Assembly (NCBI GenBank): GCA_022497155.1 | Contig: MU385727.1 | Coordinates: 558,001-622,000 of the forward strand | Direction: 5' to 3' | DNA length: 64,000 bases | Source: Whalleya microplaca | Taxonomy: Eukaryota; Ascomycota; Sordariomycetes; Xylariales; Xylariaceae | In this document: positions 1 to 12,840 of the stretch, in pieces | How the letters are laid out: each line of letters begins with the position of its first letter | How positions within the stretch are numbered: the stretch's first letter is position 1 | Notes under the pieces: model-generated | What the model saw: only the letters and a program-made list of their open reading frames with translations | What the model was told of the DNA's origin: nothing | Database searches by the model: none | Made by a program: the position numbers and the translations under genes

Positions 1-640
1 TCGAAAGATAGACCTGTTTTAGGTCTTACAAAAATGACGTGACGGGGGCTTTACAATTAACTGTTAATAATGGTCTGGTAACATAGTCTACTAACACTTA
101 TCTAGGCACCTAATGGCATTTCTCTCTATCCTAACCGAATCCAAAAACCTCCGAATTTTTATATAAACTTTGATATATATGAACCTGAAGTCAGTGTATT
201 TAAAAGTGTTCCCATATGACTGTTCCGTGTTTCTAGACGATGCTGTAAGCTTACCTATAGTTGAAACTAAAGCAATAATAGACTAGGTACTTCAGCTCAC
301 GTGAGCCCATATCTACTGATGGCCACGTAAATCGTTGAAGAGGGCTTTAGGGTGATGCATATGTCTGTTGCCTACGCTGTGTCAGGCCACCGATTCCCGT
401 ACGTGACACTTCGAAAGTTAGGGGGAATACAATCCCAGTCGTAGTTACACTGCAACTACATGTAGGCCCAGCAATCACTCTCAAGCCGCCACAAAAGCTG
501 ATGATTGCGGGGTTCATGCATGGTCGCTGTAGGTTCCTCTTTGTGATAAACCATCAGCTTCTTATTACTCTTCACTCGTCACCATGCCTCGAGACCTTTC
601 ATCCCGATAACCAGTTCCGATCGGAAACGAAATCTACAAC
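1..640. other. gene-free upstream region
   Basis: AT-rich sequence with no ORF of coding character. It forms the 5' flank of the NLR-type gene that starts at 641. I see no RNA gene or repeat here. Confidence 0.5.
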
Positions 641-3600
641 ATGGAAGCGCTCGCAGCTATTGGATTGGCGAGCAACGTTCTTCAATTCATTGAAGTGGGC
701 TATAAGGCTATCCGAACATCCAAGGAGATGTACGGCGCTGGTAATGAAGCAAGTCGCTCAAACAAAGAACTTGCCACTATCACCGAAGAGATGCAGGGTT
801 TGAGTCTTCGCCTGACCGAGAATATCTCCTCGTCAGGAATGACAGATGACGAGAAAGCGATGTGTAGGCTAGCACAGGAATGTGAAAGATGGTCTAGCGA
901 ACTGCTAGCATTTCTCGATGTATTGAAGAATAGAAACCCCAGGAGCCGGTTTGAGGCTCTGAAGGCTGTAGTGCGAAGCATGAGGAAACAGGATGAGAGG
1001 ATCCGGCTCGAAAGGGGACTAGACGCTTGTCGGAAGCAACTTGAGCTTCAACTAACCAGCATGTCTAGGTATATTTCAGTGCCATGCTACTCAGTACGTA
1101 GTTTACGGAAGAGGCTAATGATTTCATTAGGTCGGAAGTTCTTCAGACGATTGGCGATCTGAGTTCCTCTATGAATGAGGCCCGTGAAGACATGGCTGTG
1201 CTGCGACGTACTGTGAAGTTACTTCACAAGTCTGTGGATGCGACCAGTATCAGCCCTGAATCTCTTGATAGACTCCGGGATATTCTGCAGATCTCAGACC
1301 AGGCCTTGCTGAGATCTAGGCAGAACCAATTTCTTAAAGCCCTAAGATTCGAGGGTATGCAGGATCGTTTCTCGGATGTAGTGGTCGCTCATTCCAAAAC
1401 ATTCGAATGGCTTCTTGAAGACGTAAATGCACCTGGTAAATCTGATAATGGGGTTGATCGTGAAGAAACCATTTCCGATCCCCTTATCGAGGCATTAGAT
1501 CCCAACTTCAAGCCGCAAAAGGACCCTAGTCCGCAAGCAGTCATTTTCCGAAAGAAAGCTCGGGAGAGGTTTACGCATTGGCTTAAACATGATCGTGGCA
1601 TTTTTCATATAGCAGGCAAGCCCGGGGCCGGCAAGAGCACGTTGATGAAGTTCTTGTGCAAAAGTCAGGTAACAATGCGCTACCTCGAGGAATGGTCGGG
1701 CGGAAAGACAGTCGTATTTGCCAAATCTTTTTTCTGGAGGCTTGGAAGCTCTATGCAGAAGAGTTTGAGTGGACTCATCCGCAGTCTCCTTTATCAAGTG
1801 CTTTCGTCGGCGCCCGGACTGATTCCTCTTGCGTTTCCTTCCCTTTGGAAGCAGACTGTTTCGACCCCTGGGATCCAGATTGAGTTTGAGGAACTTGAAT
1901 GGGCTTTCAAAAACCTCATGGCGAATCAAGAAGCCTTCAAGCGACATAAAATGGTCTTTTTCATCGATGGGCTCGATGAGTACGAGGGCCGTCATATCGA
2001 TATTGTAAGACAATTTTTCGACTGGACATCCTCGCATCCAGAAGATGTTAAGATGTGTGTATCGAGGTACGTATTAAGAAATCCTATATCCAAACCTTTA
2101 GTTCTCGAGGGATCTCGAAGGTTTTGATTTACTATAGTAGCTAACCTCTTTTACAGTACGTTATGTTTTCTCGTCTACCCCCTGAGTGTAGCCTAGTCCG
2201 ACCCCAGGGAAAGAGCACGAACTTATCATAAGCCAAGGTCTTGAGTCGTAATACGGGTGGCTAACCTACAGTAGGCCGAGAATGGAACGAGTTCGTGGTA
2301 GGGTTCGCCGAATGCCCCAAACTACGAATTCACGAATGCACCCATGAGGATATCATTCGCTTTGTCACAGATCGGATAGATACTCATTGTCATTATCTGA
2401 CCCTAGTCAGTAAAGAGGATATGGAGCTGCTCACCGAAGAGATAGTCCGCAAAGCTGAGGGCGTTTTCTTGTGGGTGAGACTTGTTCTCACGGCTGTGGA
2501 GGATGGAGTGCTCGACGGCGACGGCGCTTCAGACTTGAAATCGAAAGTTAATGCATTCCCCACTGAGTTGGGGAAACTATACGAATACCTTTTCGACTCA
2601 ATTCCCGTTACAAATCGCCGAAAGGCCTTCGAAGCCCTGAGAATTACTCACCACATAAGTCTCGACCGTGGGCTGCCATTGCTCCGGTATTGGTCCCTGA
2701 ACGATGTGATGGCTGACCCAGATTTTGCGATGAAAATGCCCATGCTCGATAGCAAAGAAGGATATACTGCACAGCTGTTGAGGACAACCCGAAGACAGAT
2801 TTATGGGCGTTGCAAAGGTTTCCTAGAAGTGTATCCATCAAAGATAAAAGGGGAAAAGATAGAGCATCTACCAGATGATGGCGAAGTCAGATATATGCAT
2901 AGCACTGTCCACGAATTCTTGGAAGACGCTCACATTAAGGAGGTTATCGAACAATTTATAGGTGGTGTGGACGTTTTCGATCGCATCTGCCAGACTTTTC
3001 TGGCAAACGTCAAGTTCGGCTATCAAGAGCAATACTACAGCATGCCAGAATACGGAGATACTGCATTCAACCAGGACTTGGCCGCCATATTAGCATTCGC
3101 AACCCAAGATGTGCGAATCTTCCCTCCAAGTGACAAGGCTCCCCAGTCTCAGCGCCGTTTCCTCTCGTTCTTGGACGCACTAGAAACAGCAGCCATTCCG
3201 AGATTAACCTCAAAGGGGGAGAACAGATATCGAAGCGCAGCCACTAAGGACCTGATGGGTACCTTTTATATTTCTTCTCACGAATGGTCGCAGACGCATC
3301 CAAGCACACTTGTCCAAGCATTTGCTATTTCATCGCTACTGCATGAGTTTCTTCAAAAGAACCATCCCGAATTTTTGGTATCAACAACCAGGGGAGGAAA
3401 TTCCACCCATGATGATGGCGGGGCCGATGATCTCGTGATGCTCCTACTAGGTCTAGTCGGTACAGGTGTTAATCATAGGTGGATGAAAGAGCTTGAGTAC
3501 AGTCGATTGTATGAGATGCTCAAGCTCTGCTTCGCAAGAGGAGTTTCCCCGAATTATGTGACCCAAAGAGTCGGAAAACTAAGCCTCTTTGAGAGGATCA

Positions 3601-4190
3601 TTTACCTCTTCCTATTTGATCAGTTATTCGTAAGGGTAAGATATGGAATTCCCGACAAATTGACCACAAAACGCCAAGTCCGTCCATTCCGTTTGCTCAA
3701 ATTGTGCCTCTTCTACGGCGCCAAATCTAATTTTCAACTCATTTTCGGTCCCGTCTATCGAACAAATCGCAATCTAGATGTTGTTGAAGTTCAGGGTAGC
3801 ACCGCCTCAAAATACGTAGCACCACACGACAAGAAAGATATGGGTTGGTTCTCACGGACTATGTTCATTCCCAGGGAGCTACCCATTGTGGCTTTTGCAG
3901 AGAAGCATCAGTGGATACTCACATTTCGTAATCTCGTTGAGTTCTGGTTTCCGACCAATTACGAGGTTCTCCAGCACTTCATTGACACGAACAATGACTC
4001 CACCATGAGCCCCGGTAGCAAAGTGCAACCACTTAAGGGACAATCGATTTGGGAAGATGACTATGATAGAGATTGGGCTGAGGTGGAGATAGGGGAGCGT
4101 ATATTCCCTCCGCGGACATTGGTCTCAGATATTGAAGAGTTTGAGACACAGTACGAGATGATCTTCGACCCAAGGCACTCGTCAGATTAA
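641..4190 (+). CDS. STAND/NLR-type NACHT protein, possibly frame-disrupted
   Basis: Fungal NOD-like receptor, a family of intracellular signal-transducing NTPases linked to non-self recognition. Exon 1 is 641-1068, intron 1069-1130 (CTAATG branch point, phase kept), exon 2 1131-2066, and the last exon starts near 2272-2277 and ends 4190. The N-terminus (MEALAAIGLASNVLQFIEVG) resembles the fungal STAND N-terminal domain. A linker like those of this family (DRFSDVVVAHSKTFEWLLED) precedes the NACHT domain, with Walker A GKPGAGKST near 1616-1640 and Walker B VFFIDGLDEYEG near 1954-1989. After the second intron WNEFVVGFAECPKL continues the usual NACHT block, and the remainder matches the long helical region that follows NACHT in NLRs without recognisable repeats. 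No ankyrin, WD40 or TPR repeats are visible. The second intron (about 205 nt, donor GTACGT at 2067) has no canonical acceptor that keeps frame, so the gene may be broken. Confidence 0.75.
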
Positions 4191-5107
4191 GCAGGATTTT
4201 TTTGCTCTCTTTCCTTTCTCACCATTACTATCTTGGCATTGGCATTGCGTTTAACCTATAGTTGTCACAACACTTTGTAGAATTAGTTGTTTGAGACTCG
4301 GCTATCACAGTTATCGTGTGTGCAATCGTCATTTAGGTGCTGCCACGGTTGCTACTAACTTGTCACCTCGATTTGAGGATTGTTCTAAATAGTCTTCCAC
4401 AGTGAATAGAAAAGGCCTTCTGACTAGTAAGCTCTCGAAGCTACTGTTTTCCCGAGCTCCGTAAAAAGAAGTCCGTAATTACCCCTATAGTGACATCAAC
4501 AGACATGAGACGTTAACGCCATGGCGGATATTCATTTACCTTTGAGAGTCGGTAATTACCTAACTTAAGTCAGTGCTAGATCTCAAAAATGCACATTAGA
4601 AAGGAAAACATCCATATTTCAAACCCGACTCGACATTTCGTGGATTCAAATCAATTTGCTTGACTTCACATTTCATCAGATTGAAAAGATTTAACTTCAG
4701 GTTCTACTATCTATGTTCTTCCAAGGTCACTACTTGAGAATCCATTATTAGTCCTGGACAACTGGTTAATCGTATTAAACTAGCTTAAAGGATCCAAAGA
4801 TGGGTATACATGTCAGAAGGCAAATGATGGGAAGAGAGCACATGACTGACTAGGACACGAAATATTCTGTTAAATACACTGCTTATCCATCGTCATGCGA
4901 GATATCTTACGCGAAACATACTAAACTATTATATGTAATCACATATTGTATAGAAATGCAACTGTTTCCGCGTTGAAGTGATTTTATTATATTGTTCACA
5001 GCTAGAGGGCTCATAACCTGCTTTTCAAATGCCTTGTCGCACTCGGCGCCTCTACTGTCTTCAACCTGCGGTTCAATATCGTTGCCAGAAGAAACAGTAG
5101 AAACTAC
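4191..5107. other. AT-rich intergenic region
   Basis: About 0.9 kb between the convergent NLR gene and MFS gene. It holds the left arm of the inverted repeat described separately (4303-4344, with weaker similarity to about 4500). I see no other coding or RNA feature. Confidence 0.5.
4303..4344 (+). repeat. left arm of inverted repeat around the MFS gene
   Basis: The 42 bases starting TATCACAGTTATCG and ending GTGCTGCC match the reverse complement of 7728-7768 with about five mismatches by eye. Weaker collinear similarity continues inward to about 4500, including a shared ACCCCTAT..TGACA block. A TA dinucleotide lies at both outer ends, as expected for a TA-targeting transposon, but no transposase is visible. 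Confidence 0.6.
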
Positions 5108-6847
5108 CTATAGCCGAGGAACTTCCAATGTTCCCACTTCAGCGTGCTCCTCGTCTGTCATTTCAACTTCATCCCTCTTGGCCTTACGATCACGTTTATA
5201 CATAAATGCAACAATGCCAGTAATGATAGCTTGCGCACCAAATGCCACAGTGGAGAAGATGAAACCTTTCTTAAATGTCGGCGAGTCAACTTGTGGGTAT
5301 GTAAGCAAAGGTACCCAAGCATTGAAAGCATAACCTAGGGAATTCATAATCCCGATAACGATTGCTCGTTCTTCGGCGTCTGATCCGCAGATCTCGTTGG
5401 TCCAGCTCATGCTCAAGGGGCCGTATGGCACCGACGCGCGCTGTAGAAGAAAGGCAAACCATTTCAGGCCATCTGGGATATTCCAGATGGCCAACAGTAA
5501 AGCCGCAAACCCTCCGAGGAATGTGGATATTGACATGATGCTCGCGCGGTGGCGAATCGCATCCGAAATGATGGCGAAGGCGACTGTGAGGACGAGTTGA
5601 ATGGCAGAAGCAGCCGTTGGGACGATGTTCTAGTGATATTTATCTACTTAACACGTATATCTCGATAGATAGTTAAAGAATGGATAGAAACTCACGATGC
5701 GCTCGACAGACTCGCCCTTGGATTTAAGCCACAGTGCCATGGGGTTCAGACTGCTTGACGGGCCAATATTGATGAAGATGATGTACAGTATACTAAGCAA
5801 ATAAACATGCCACCGGCCTATGCTTCGTTAGTTTTCCACTTTTATGTTTAACAAAGATTAATATCTTACCGAAGATACGCTTAAATGCTGAACGTCCCAG
5901 TCTTGTCCGAGGCGCACGCCCGACTTTAGTCATCCGATCCCTAGCCATAGCGCGGTCCTAAGACTATTAGATGTGGTGGTAGGCATTGGTATAAAGGGAC
6001 TTACTTTTTCACTCAAGTAGAATGCTCTCGTATTCTCCGGCAGATCCGGCAATACGAAGAATCCCGCGGCACATATAGGAATACTGATAATTCCGTCCAT
6101 GATCTACGCAGAACTATTAGTCAACCGGCCTGTTAGACAGCTCTCCAACACCAAACTCACAAAAAGCCACTGCCAACCTGCAAGTCCGCGCACTCCATTT
6201 AAACCTGTATATACGCCCGCCTGGAGATAGCCCGAGAACATGCTAGCGGCGGCGGAGGAGGCGTGAAAAATGCATGCTCGCTTGCCTAGCTCGGAGGGTT
6301 TATACCAAGATCCGAGGATCGTGTGCGCCGCCGGGTAGAAGATGGACTCGGCCAAGCCTACAAAGAATCGGATCGTAATGACATGGTTCGATGTTTTCGC
6401 CGCGGCAAGACAGAAAGTCAAGAGGGTCCACACGAGCTCGCACGAGGGAACCCAGATCGAGGGCCTCACCTTCGTCAGGACAATTTGCGACGGGATCTGG
6501 CCGACGACGTAGCCAATGGTCCAGGCGGTATCGACGAGGTTGATTTCGTTGCCATTCATAGACAGGTCCTCCTTCATGCCGCTGACGAATGCGTTCGAGA
6601 TGTTCGTCTGGTCTAGATTCTTGATGAAGTATCCGAACGAGAGCATGGTGACGAGGAAAACATCCAGCTTCTGGATGAAGGCGCGCTCCTCGCGGGTTTG
6701 CCCCGGGTCGTAATCCCAGAGATACGACCACCATGGTGCCTTTGGTTCTGTAGGCTCGAAGTTGACTACAGAGGCTTCAGGGGCCTCGGAAGAAGACTCC
6801 TCGATGGCCGCCTTTGTCGGCGTGGTGGTACCTTGCTTGGAGCTCAT
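5108..6847 (-). CDS. MFS transporter, allantoate/pantothenate permease-like
   Basis: Plasma-membrane major facilitator protein of the anion:cation symporter (Dal5/Fen2-like) group, expected to import a small organic anion or vitamin by proton symport; the substrate cannot be read from sequence. Exons in gene order are 6847-6161, 6103-6005, 5957-5870, 5817-5696 and 5629-5108. The four introns of 47-66 nt all have GT..AG ends and join to an exact 505-codon frame. The cytosolic N-terminus is acidic and Ser/Thr-rich. The first helices carry the family's typical FGYFIKNLDQTNISNAFVSG and the loop region SQIVLTKVRPSIWVPSCELVW. The last exon encodes two more helices and a charged tail. The ATG at 6847 is the first in frame. 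The gene lies between the two arms of an inverted repeat (4303 and 7768). Confidence 0.88.
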
Positions 6848-7727
6848 GGTGGAAGCGAACAAGAGCTAACTCCGACAAACCTAAAGCTCGCGATCGTGTA
6901 ACTCGAGCACAGAGCCTTCCAGCTGGGTTTTATTGAAAGTAAGGAACAACCATGGTACGTAGACGAACCCGCTTGTGGTCCAACATGGCAACGTCTCCGA
7001 TGATTTCCCATCCCGATAGAGGATGCATAACTTGAAAATGATTCTTATCGCGTTTCCAGCCATATGCGTGTCAGCTCTCATTCGACTATTGCAAAACGAT
7101 CGCCATGGCAGGGGAAGCTGTCGCAATGAACTAAGATGATGTGCTCGGAGATTGAAGAATGTGATTGGATCAGTAGGGGTCGCGAGTTAAGGATCCACAC
7201 TTGAGTCGATGTCATGATCAATGCTCCGAATGGCGTTATTGATATTGAAGGCAATGATAATGCGTAAAGTCACGTGGAAGGCTTATTGAGGCATATAAAA
7301 GACAGTCAACTGGTTTTAATGCGCCGATTACATGTTTCATGATATGTCTTATACGAAGTTCACTAGGACTTGAAAGAGCGAAGAACCACACACTTGGACA
7401 ACGCCAGCCATAGAATCAGCTAAGATGTCTCCAATGTTTCCTTGATAATTGTTTCTATAAATTATCAGTAGAACTAGTATAGGTACTATTCATAGTGACC
7501 CTGGTTATATCTTCTTAAGTGTCTTCACGACATGCTATTGCATTCAAACTACGTCGACCAAACTCTCCTGTCCTCTCCTAAGGTGAGTTGGGGTATCATA
7601 AATAGAGTATTGTCACGATAATAGGGGTATTAAAGATCTCTTTTAAGCCTATGGATCTCGGAGCAAGTATTAACTAGAAGATCCTTCGGATCTGAGATCT
7701 TTACACAATTTTACGAGAGTGATCACG

Positions 7728-7768
7728 GCAGCACCTAAATGATCTTTGCACACACTGTAACTGTGATA
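7728..7768 (-). repeat. right arm of inverted repeat around the MFS gene
   Basis: Reverse-complement partner of 4303-4344 (about 37 of 42 bases shared by eye). Weaker similarity continues inward to about 7600. The outer end is again TA. If this is one element it spans about 3.47 kb and carries the MFS transporter as cargo; two separate inverted copies of a short element are equally possible. Confidence 0.6.
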
Positions 7769-8100
7769 AGTATAGTTACTTATACATTCCTTCAACGGAT
7801 AGAAGAACTAGACGGGTGTTTTTTGTAGGGGCAGCGTTCAAGATATTTCATGTAGAACATGACTAAAGGGTCTCAACTAGACCACATCACAATATTAAAA
7901 TAGCTCGCTAACAATCTTTCGGATACTCTGTTGAGTGTATGCCAGGTGCGGCTTCTTCGCCATATGCGTCCAATGATGAAAGACGCTCGAAGAAGATGAA
8001 CGTATGATTTACTGAGTACGCGACTCTGTGACAAAGTCCTGTCAATATGGGACAAATTAATAAGGAGTACCTATAGTGACTTGATCAGTGTAGCGTAAGA

Positions 8101-8127
8101 TATACATATATATATATATATATGTAT
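8101..8127. repeat. TA dinucleotide microsatellite
   Basis: Run of alternating T and A flanked by TATACATA on the left and TATGTATA on the right, making an overall palindrome. Confidence 0.9.
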
Positions 8128-9588
8128 AGGCGGTCGGCCATATGTAGGCCCGTACTACCCTTAGCCCTATAGGGCGTATGTTAACAAGTCCTACTTTAGT
8201 ATAGTGACTATGATATTCAATGTTGTTCTCCAAGAATAGGGGTGACATGGTCAAGCTGCAAAGATATATGTAGGTCTTAAAAGAGACATATCTGAGGTCT
8301 AAGTTGATATACTCCTGTATGGTATAGAGTAGCAAAGTCAATGCGCCATCGTTGAAACTTATAGCTCGAGGGTCTGCTTGTCAACTCAGCATCACCACAA
8401 GGAGTATCATACTTTCAGTCTAGATTTCATCCTTTATAGTAACATATGTTGTTATCTCTTGTTCAGTTATCTCCTGCTTACTCGTTCAGCCACTTTGGAC
8501 CGGAATCATTGTCTTTGGCCCACGTCTATGAGCTTCCAGGGAACATGTTCAGACACCCGAATTCCATATAAGATATTCCTAGACCCAGCGTGGTCGCAAC
8601 GAGATCAAACGACCAGCTCTGTCTTTATTTGATTTCACTGGTCCGCACTAAACTCAGTGCTCGGCCCAGTAGTAGCCGCAGAATATCCGGATTTCTCAAA
8701 TGTGCCACGCAATAGTCCGCCGATATCCTTTAGCAATATATTTAGGCACATAATAGAGAGCGTCTAACCGCACGGTTTGCGTCATCCTCTCACATAAGCT
8801 TCATCATGATGGGCGGTTGTTCATCAATACAATATATGGTTGCCCATGAAGCATAAGGCAAAATAAGCAACTACTTCACGATATCCAAGGCCAGATAACC
8901 CGATAACTCCAATGCCGTAGATATAATAAACAGGAAGTGGCTACCGATAAATCTCGTGACTTTTTCTGCATTGTTACTCCTAGATAGACTCTAAGGTGGA
9001 GTAAGCAGGAGACAGCCTACATGACTTTGCCGGAAAAGTACATGCAAGTTTACCTGAATCAAACCCAGTAGAGAGAAGATCAATAAAGGATTGCGACATA
9101 TTTCTCAGTCGCTGCTTGCTCATGAGTAGGAGGGATTGCTAGACTCAAGGCCCCCAGTTGTCAGAGAGACTTATTCGTCTGTCGGAGAAGACAGTGGCGT
9201 TGGGGAGGTCACCACTAAGAGAAGGATAATGCGTCTGCGCTCGACTAACCTGCCTAGTAGATGAATCAGCTTTGAAGCTTCCTTCACATCAGGTAATACT
9301 AGTCTGAGCAAATGGCAGTGGCAATGCAGAGAAAGATTGGTAACGCGACGTCAACCGTCTCGCCGCCGCCTGAACCGTCATCTTACCAAAACACATCTCT
9401 GTAGCATTCTACCAATGCCTTGCATCGACTATCGCTTGCATCAGTACCCAAAGCCTTTTCTTGGATAGTTTATTGCTTCCTATCTCTTGGGTTTTGTTTG
9501 AACCCCCAATTCTATACTCTTGAGTGCTTCATTAGCTCCCTTGTTCAAAGTCTTTGCTCGGAATATTGCTCCGAAATACTGTGCCGTC

Positions 9589-12014
9589 ATGTCTCTGACC
9601 GCATCTTTCCGCAAGAAATTCAGGAAAGTGAGGAAGAAGATATTCGGCTCTGAAGACGTTGACGAACACCTGTTCGCCAATCAACTCGGTGGCAGCTCAG
9701 GAGAGAACTCAATTAGGATCAAGCAGCCTCCTGTCAGTAGAGTACTGAAAAGCCCGATATTTGACATAGATTCTCCCAACAATCCCGGCGGCAACAGCCA
9801 GGCTGATTGTAGCCAGTCCAAAAGTCAAAACTTAGAAGTCCCCAAAATCGTTTACCGCCCTAGAAGCTTCGACTTTTCCAGCCGTGCTGCTCAAAGTACC
9901 CATCCCCACCGCCGACTTGCCCACAGACGATCTTCAAGTGGCGATTCTGCTGGCGGTTCTGTAAATCCTACCGACTCAAACAGCCACCTCGCAGGTCAAT
10001 TTGCGCTCTCAAGCCATGCGGCTCGAAACGTCCACTCCCTCAACCGGCCTATCAACACACGATCATCGAGCGGCGGTTCTTCAAATACTACCAACTCGGA
10101 CATTCACTTTACTGGTCAGTTCATTCTGTCAAATCTGGCGGCTCGAAACGTCTACCCCCGCAGCCGAACCCCGAGTTCTGTTTCTGTGAAAACCGTCAAG
10201 ACCCTCGACTCAGGACAAGAGCTGGTCGGCACACCCCGTATCGATGGTGGTGAAGATCTGTCTTTCGCCTTCTCTATCCAGGATCCAGATCCTGGAAAAT
10301 TGCAGCCAAGCGACTTCTGGAAGCTGTATTTACGACAACAAGGCGAGCAACTGGGAGAACTCCATCCCAGGAGTATCCCTGCGAATGACGGAGCTGACAG
10401 TGAGGAAAGTAGCAGAGAACGTCGCAACAGGCAACTCGATAAGCGAGTCAAGGTCAGAGAATGGCAAGATTCTGATCTCGAGTTGCAGCGCGAGGTCATC
10501 GAGGTGTATGCGGCAGGGAAGCCATTGTGGACCAGCGAGCAACTCATTGAAATAGAGAACGAGCTTAAGCCCATGTTTACCAATGAAGAAATGAGAGCAT
10601 TGATCGGTGTTGAGGAAGTGCCTGATCATGGAGAAAGGGTAAAGATATTGTCCAATGTTCTGGATAAGGAGAATCGCAATACTGCTAGTATTTCGCAGGC
10701 AACGTCTCCCACAATACTGAACCGAGAACTGGAGGCCTTGATTGGCAAGGCCGAGATGCCCCCGGGTCTCTCTAACACGAAAGACAACGGCAAGAAAAAG
10801 GTGAGCATATTCAAGGAGGGCGTAGGACCTCTGCCTGAAGTGCGTGGACCACTTCCGCCACCTCTTCCCTCTATCGTGCTGCCGGCCTACGTGGGAGATG
10901 ACCACCAGTTTAAGAAACAACAAGGGTAAATGGTTCTAATCCGCCCTTATATACCAATATCTAATGCATAAGAATAGAGTCGAATACAAGGTTGAATTCC
11001 ACGGTTACCAAGATTTGGCCTTCCCCACGAAACACAGGCCCGATAACCAGCCATACTGTCCGCTGTGGCTCGCAGTGAAGGATCCTGCTCTCAGCAAATA
11101 CCAAATCCGTTATAAGGCACTCGAAGCGGATTTCAACGAATACTGGGGTCGCTGGAACAGCCACCCATTGAAAGACGCGATCAATGCGTTCTTCATGAAA
11201 GTGCCTCTCCCGCACAAGATTGAGCAGATTGTGTGCTTTGACCTCGGCAGCTTCAGCCAAAGGGGAGGACCACAGTCATTCGAACAGTCAGTCCACAAGA
11301 GCTTTTTACACATTGCCATCAGGATCGTAGCGGGCATTATCAGGAAAAGACAACGCCACCCAGTGCGCGTCCTAGTGCAAGATCCGAACTATACCAAGAA
11401 CGAGGAGAGGATCCTGGCCAAGAATGATTACGTTGTTGTCGGTCGATATGGCGCCAAAGGGTTCACACTGATCGACGAGAAAACCATGGTATTCTCTCCT
11501 TGCCCCAACACCTGTGTCAAGGAGATCGTGGCCGAGATCGCAAAGCCCGCAGCCGTGTTCTGGAGCCCTGTTGTGCCTAGTGAAGTACGACAGAGAGAAA
11601 GAAGCACACCACATGAACTTCCCGACAATATCAAGGGATACTGGATGTATGTTACCCCCTCGTATTTCCCTATCCTAACTTTCCATTCATTTCGAATACT
11701 GACGAAATGCGCATAGTGACCATGATCCTGATCCCGACACCCCTCGCGTACTTGACTTCATCAAGGACTACGACAGCTTTCCATTCCATCAGACGACAGA
11801 TTTGTTCGGGTCAATCACGCTGTACAACCGGAAGACTGTTATCCCAGCAGCCCTAGCGGAAAGGCCACCTAGTATTGGCAGCGGTAGGGGTTGTTCTACT
11901 AATGGTAACGGAACAAGGTCGTCTAGCCAAGGAGTGAACCACTTTGATACCGAGCCACAGCAGCCTAGCAAAGAAGAAGAGACAGAGGTAGAGTCGATTG
12001 AGGTACAGGTATAA
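9589..12014 (+). CDS. SRR1-like domain protein
   Basis: Exons 9589-10925, 10978-11646 and 11717-12014 encode 767 aa; both introns (52 and 70 nt) keep frame. The first 150 or so residues are basic then Ser/Asn-rich and probably disordered, starting MSLTASFRKKFRKVRKKIF. The middle is charged and helical. The second exon carries an SRR1-like domain: KIEQIVCFDLGSFSQ, a helix, VRVLVQDPNYTKNEERIL, then a motif ending FSPCPNTCVKEIV. This is the usual order of glycine-rich strand, D-P motif and CP motif in the family. SRR1 proteins are linked to circadian input and heme-dependent regulation in plants and yeast; the role in filamentous fungi is not settled. The tail (GSITLYNRKTVIP onward) is low-complexity and acidic. 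The family call is by motif pattern only. Confidence 0.72.
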
Positions 12015-12664
12015 AGAACAGGGATTGGCAAGCAGCATCAGATTGTCACGGTTTGCTACTCGGAAGGATATATTGTTTAGCGTGCAGGTTGGTCTCGACG
12101 GCTACTCCAGCCGACTCAATACACCATTGAGCTTTAATTATAGGATAAAAGGATTGTTTTCACATTGAGTTTGTAACCGCTCGGTGACATCACAGCTCTA
12201 CTATCGTTTCAGCCCTCATAATTAGTCCCCTAATAGAAACTATCTCAAAAACTTTCTAGTTTCATGCATACCAGCATCCAGTCCCGTAGTGACATTGGCC
12301 GCAACAATTCTGCCAAGCCCTAATCAGATCTCAGGAGTATCCTTGACAGTCGCAAGCAGAACAAACACAAAAGAACCTACAAATGTGCCCCAGAATCTGA
12401 CAACATATGCTCCGTATCAGGTAATCCAAGATCCTTGGGTCTCACGTCGTTAGGCATACTCCCATGCAACGCTTCCCACGAATCCAAATAAATTTATATA
12501 TGTCGACTTCACCACCCCCCTTCATACTGCAAGCCCCCCTCCCACATTAACAGCATGCAGAAACCAGCCCACGCGACCACCTAACACCTATAACCGATCA
12601 CAGCCCACAGCCATAGCACCGCACCAAGCAGCGAAGATTGAATAAATACCACGATGCCTCAACA

Positions 12665-12688
12665 CGATTCGATTCGATTCGATTCGAT
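12665..12688. repeat. GATTC pentanucleotide repeat
   Basis: Nearly five tandem units of GATTC. Confidence 0.85.
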
Positions 12689-12734
12689 TAAGCCAACCAC
12701 CTCCAAGCCCACCTAGGAACTAGTCTCGTCTATT

Positions 12735-12749
12735 CTAGCTAGCTAGCTA
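12735..12749. repeat. CTAG tetranucleotide repeat
   Basis: Short tandem CTAG run, self-complementary. Confidence 0.7.
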
Positions 12750-12812
12750 TCAACCAACTGACTGGCCGTAGACTCTCCCCTCTCCACTCCTCCCCTGGCC
12801 CCCATTCTGCAA

Positions 12813-12840
12813 CTCTGCCTCTGCCTCTGCCTCTGCCTCT
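12813..12840. repeat. CTCTGC hexanucleotide repeat
   Basis: Tandem CTCTGC units in a pyrimidine-rich tract that continues to about 12890. Confidence 0.8.

Larger units (their letters stand above)
6863..9588. other. AT-rich gene-free region
   Basis: About 2.7 kb between divergently transcribed genes. It contains the right arm of the inverted repeat (7728-7768) and a TA microsatellite near 8101-8127. The short ORFs in it have no coding character. Confidence 0.5.
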
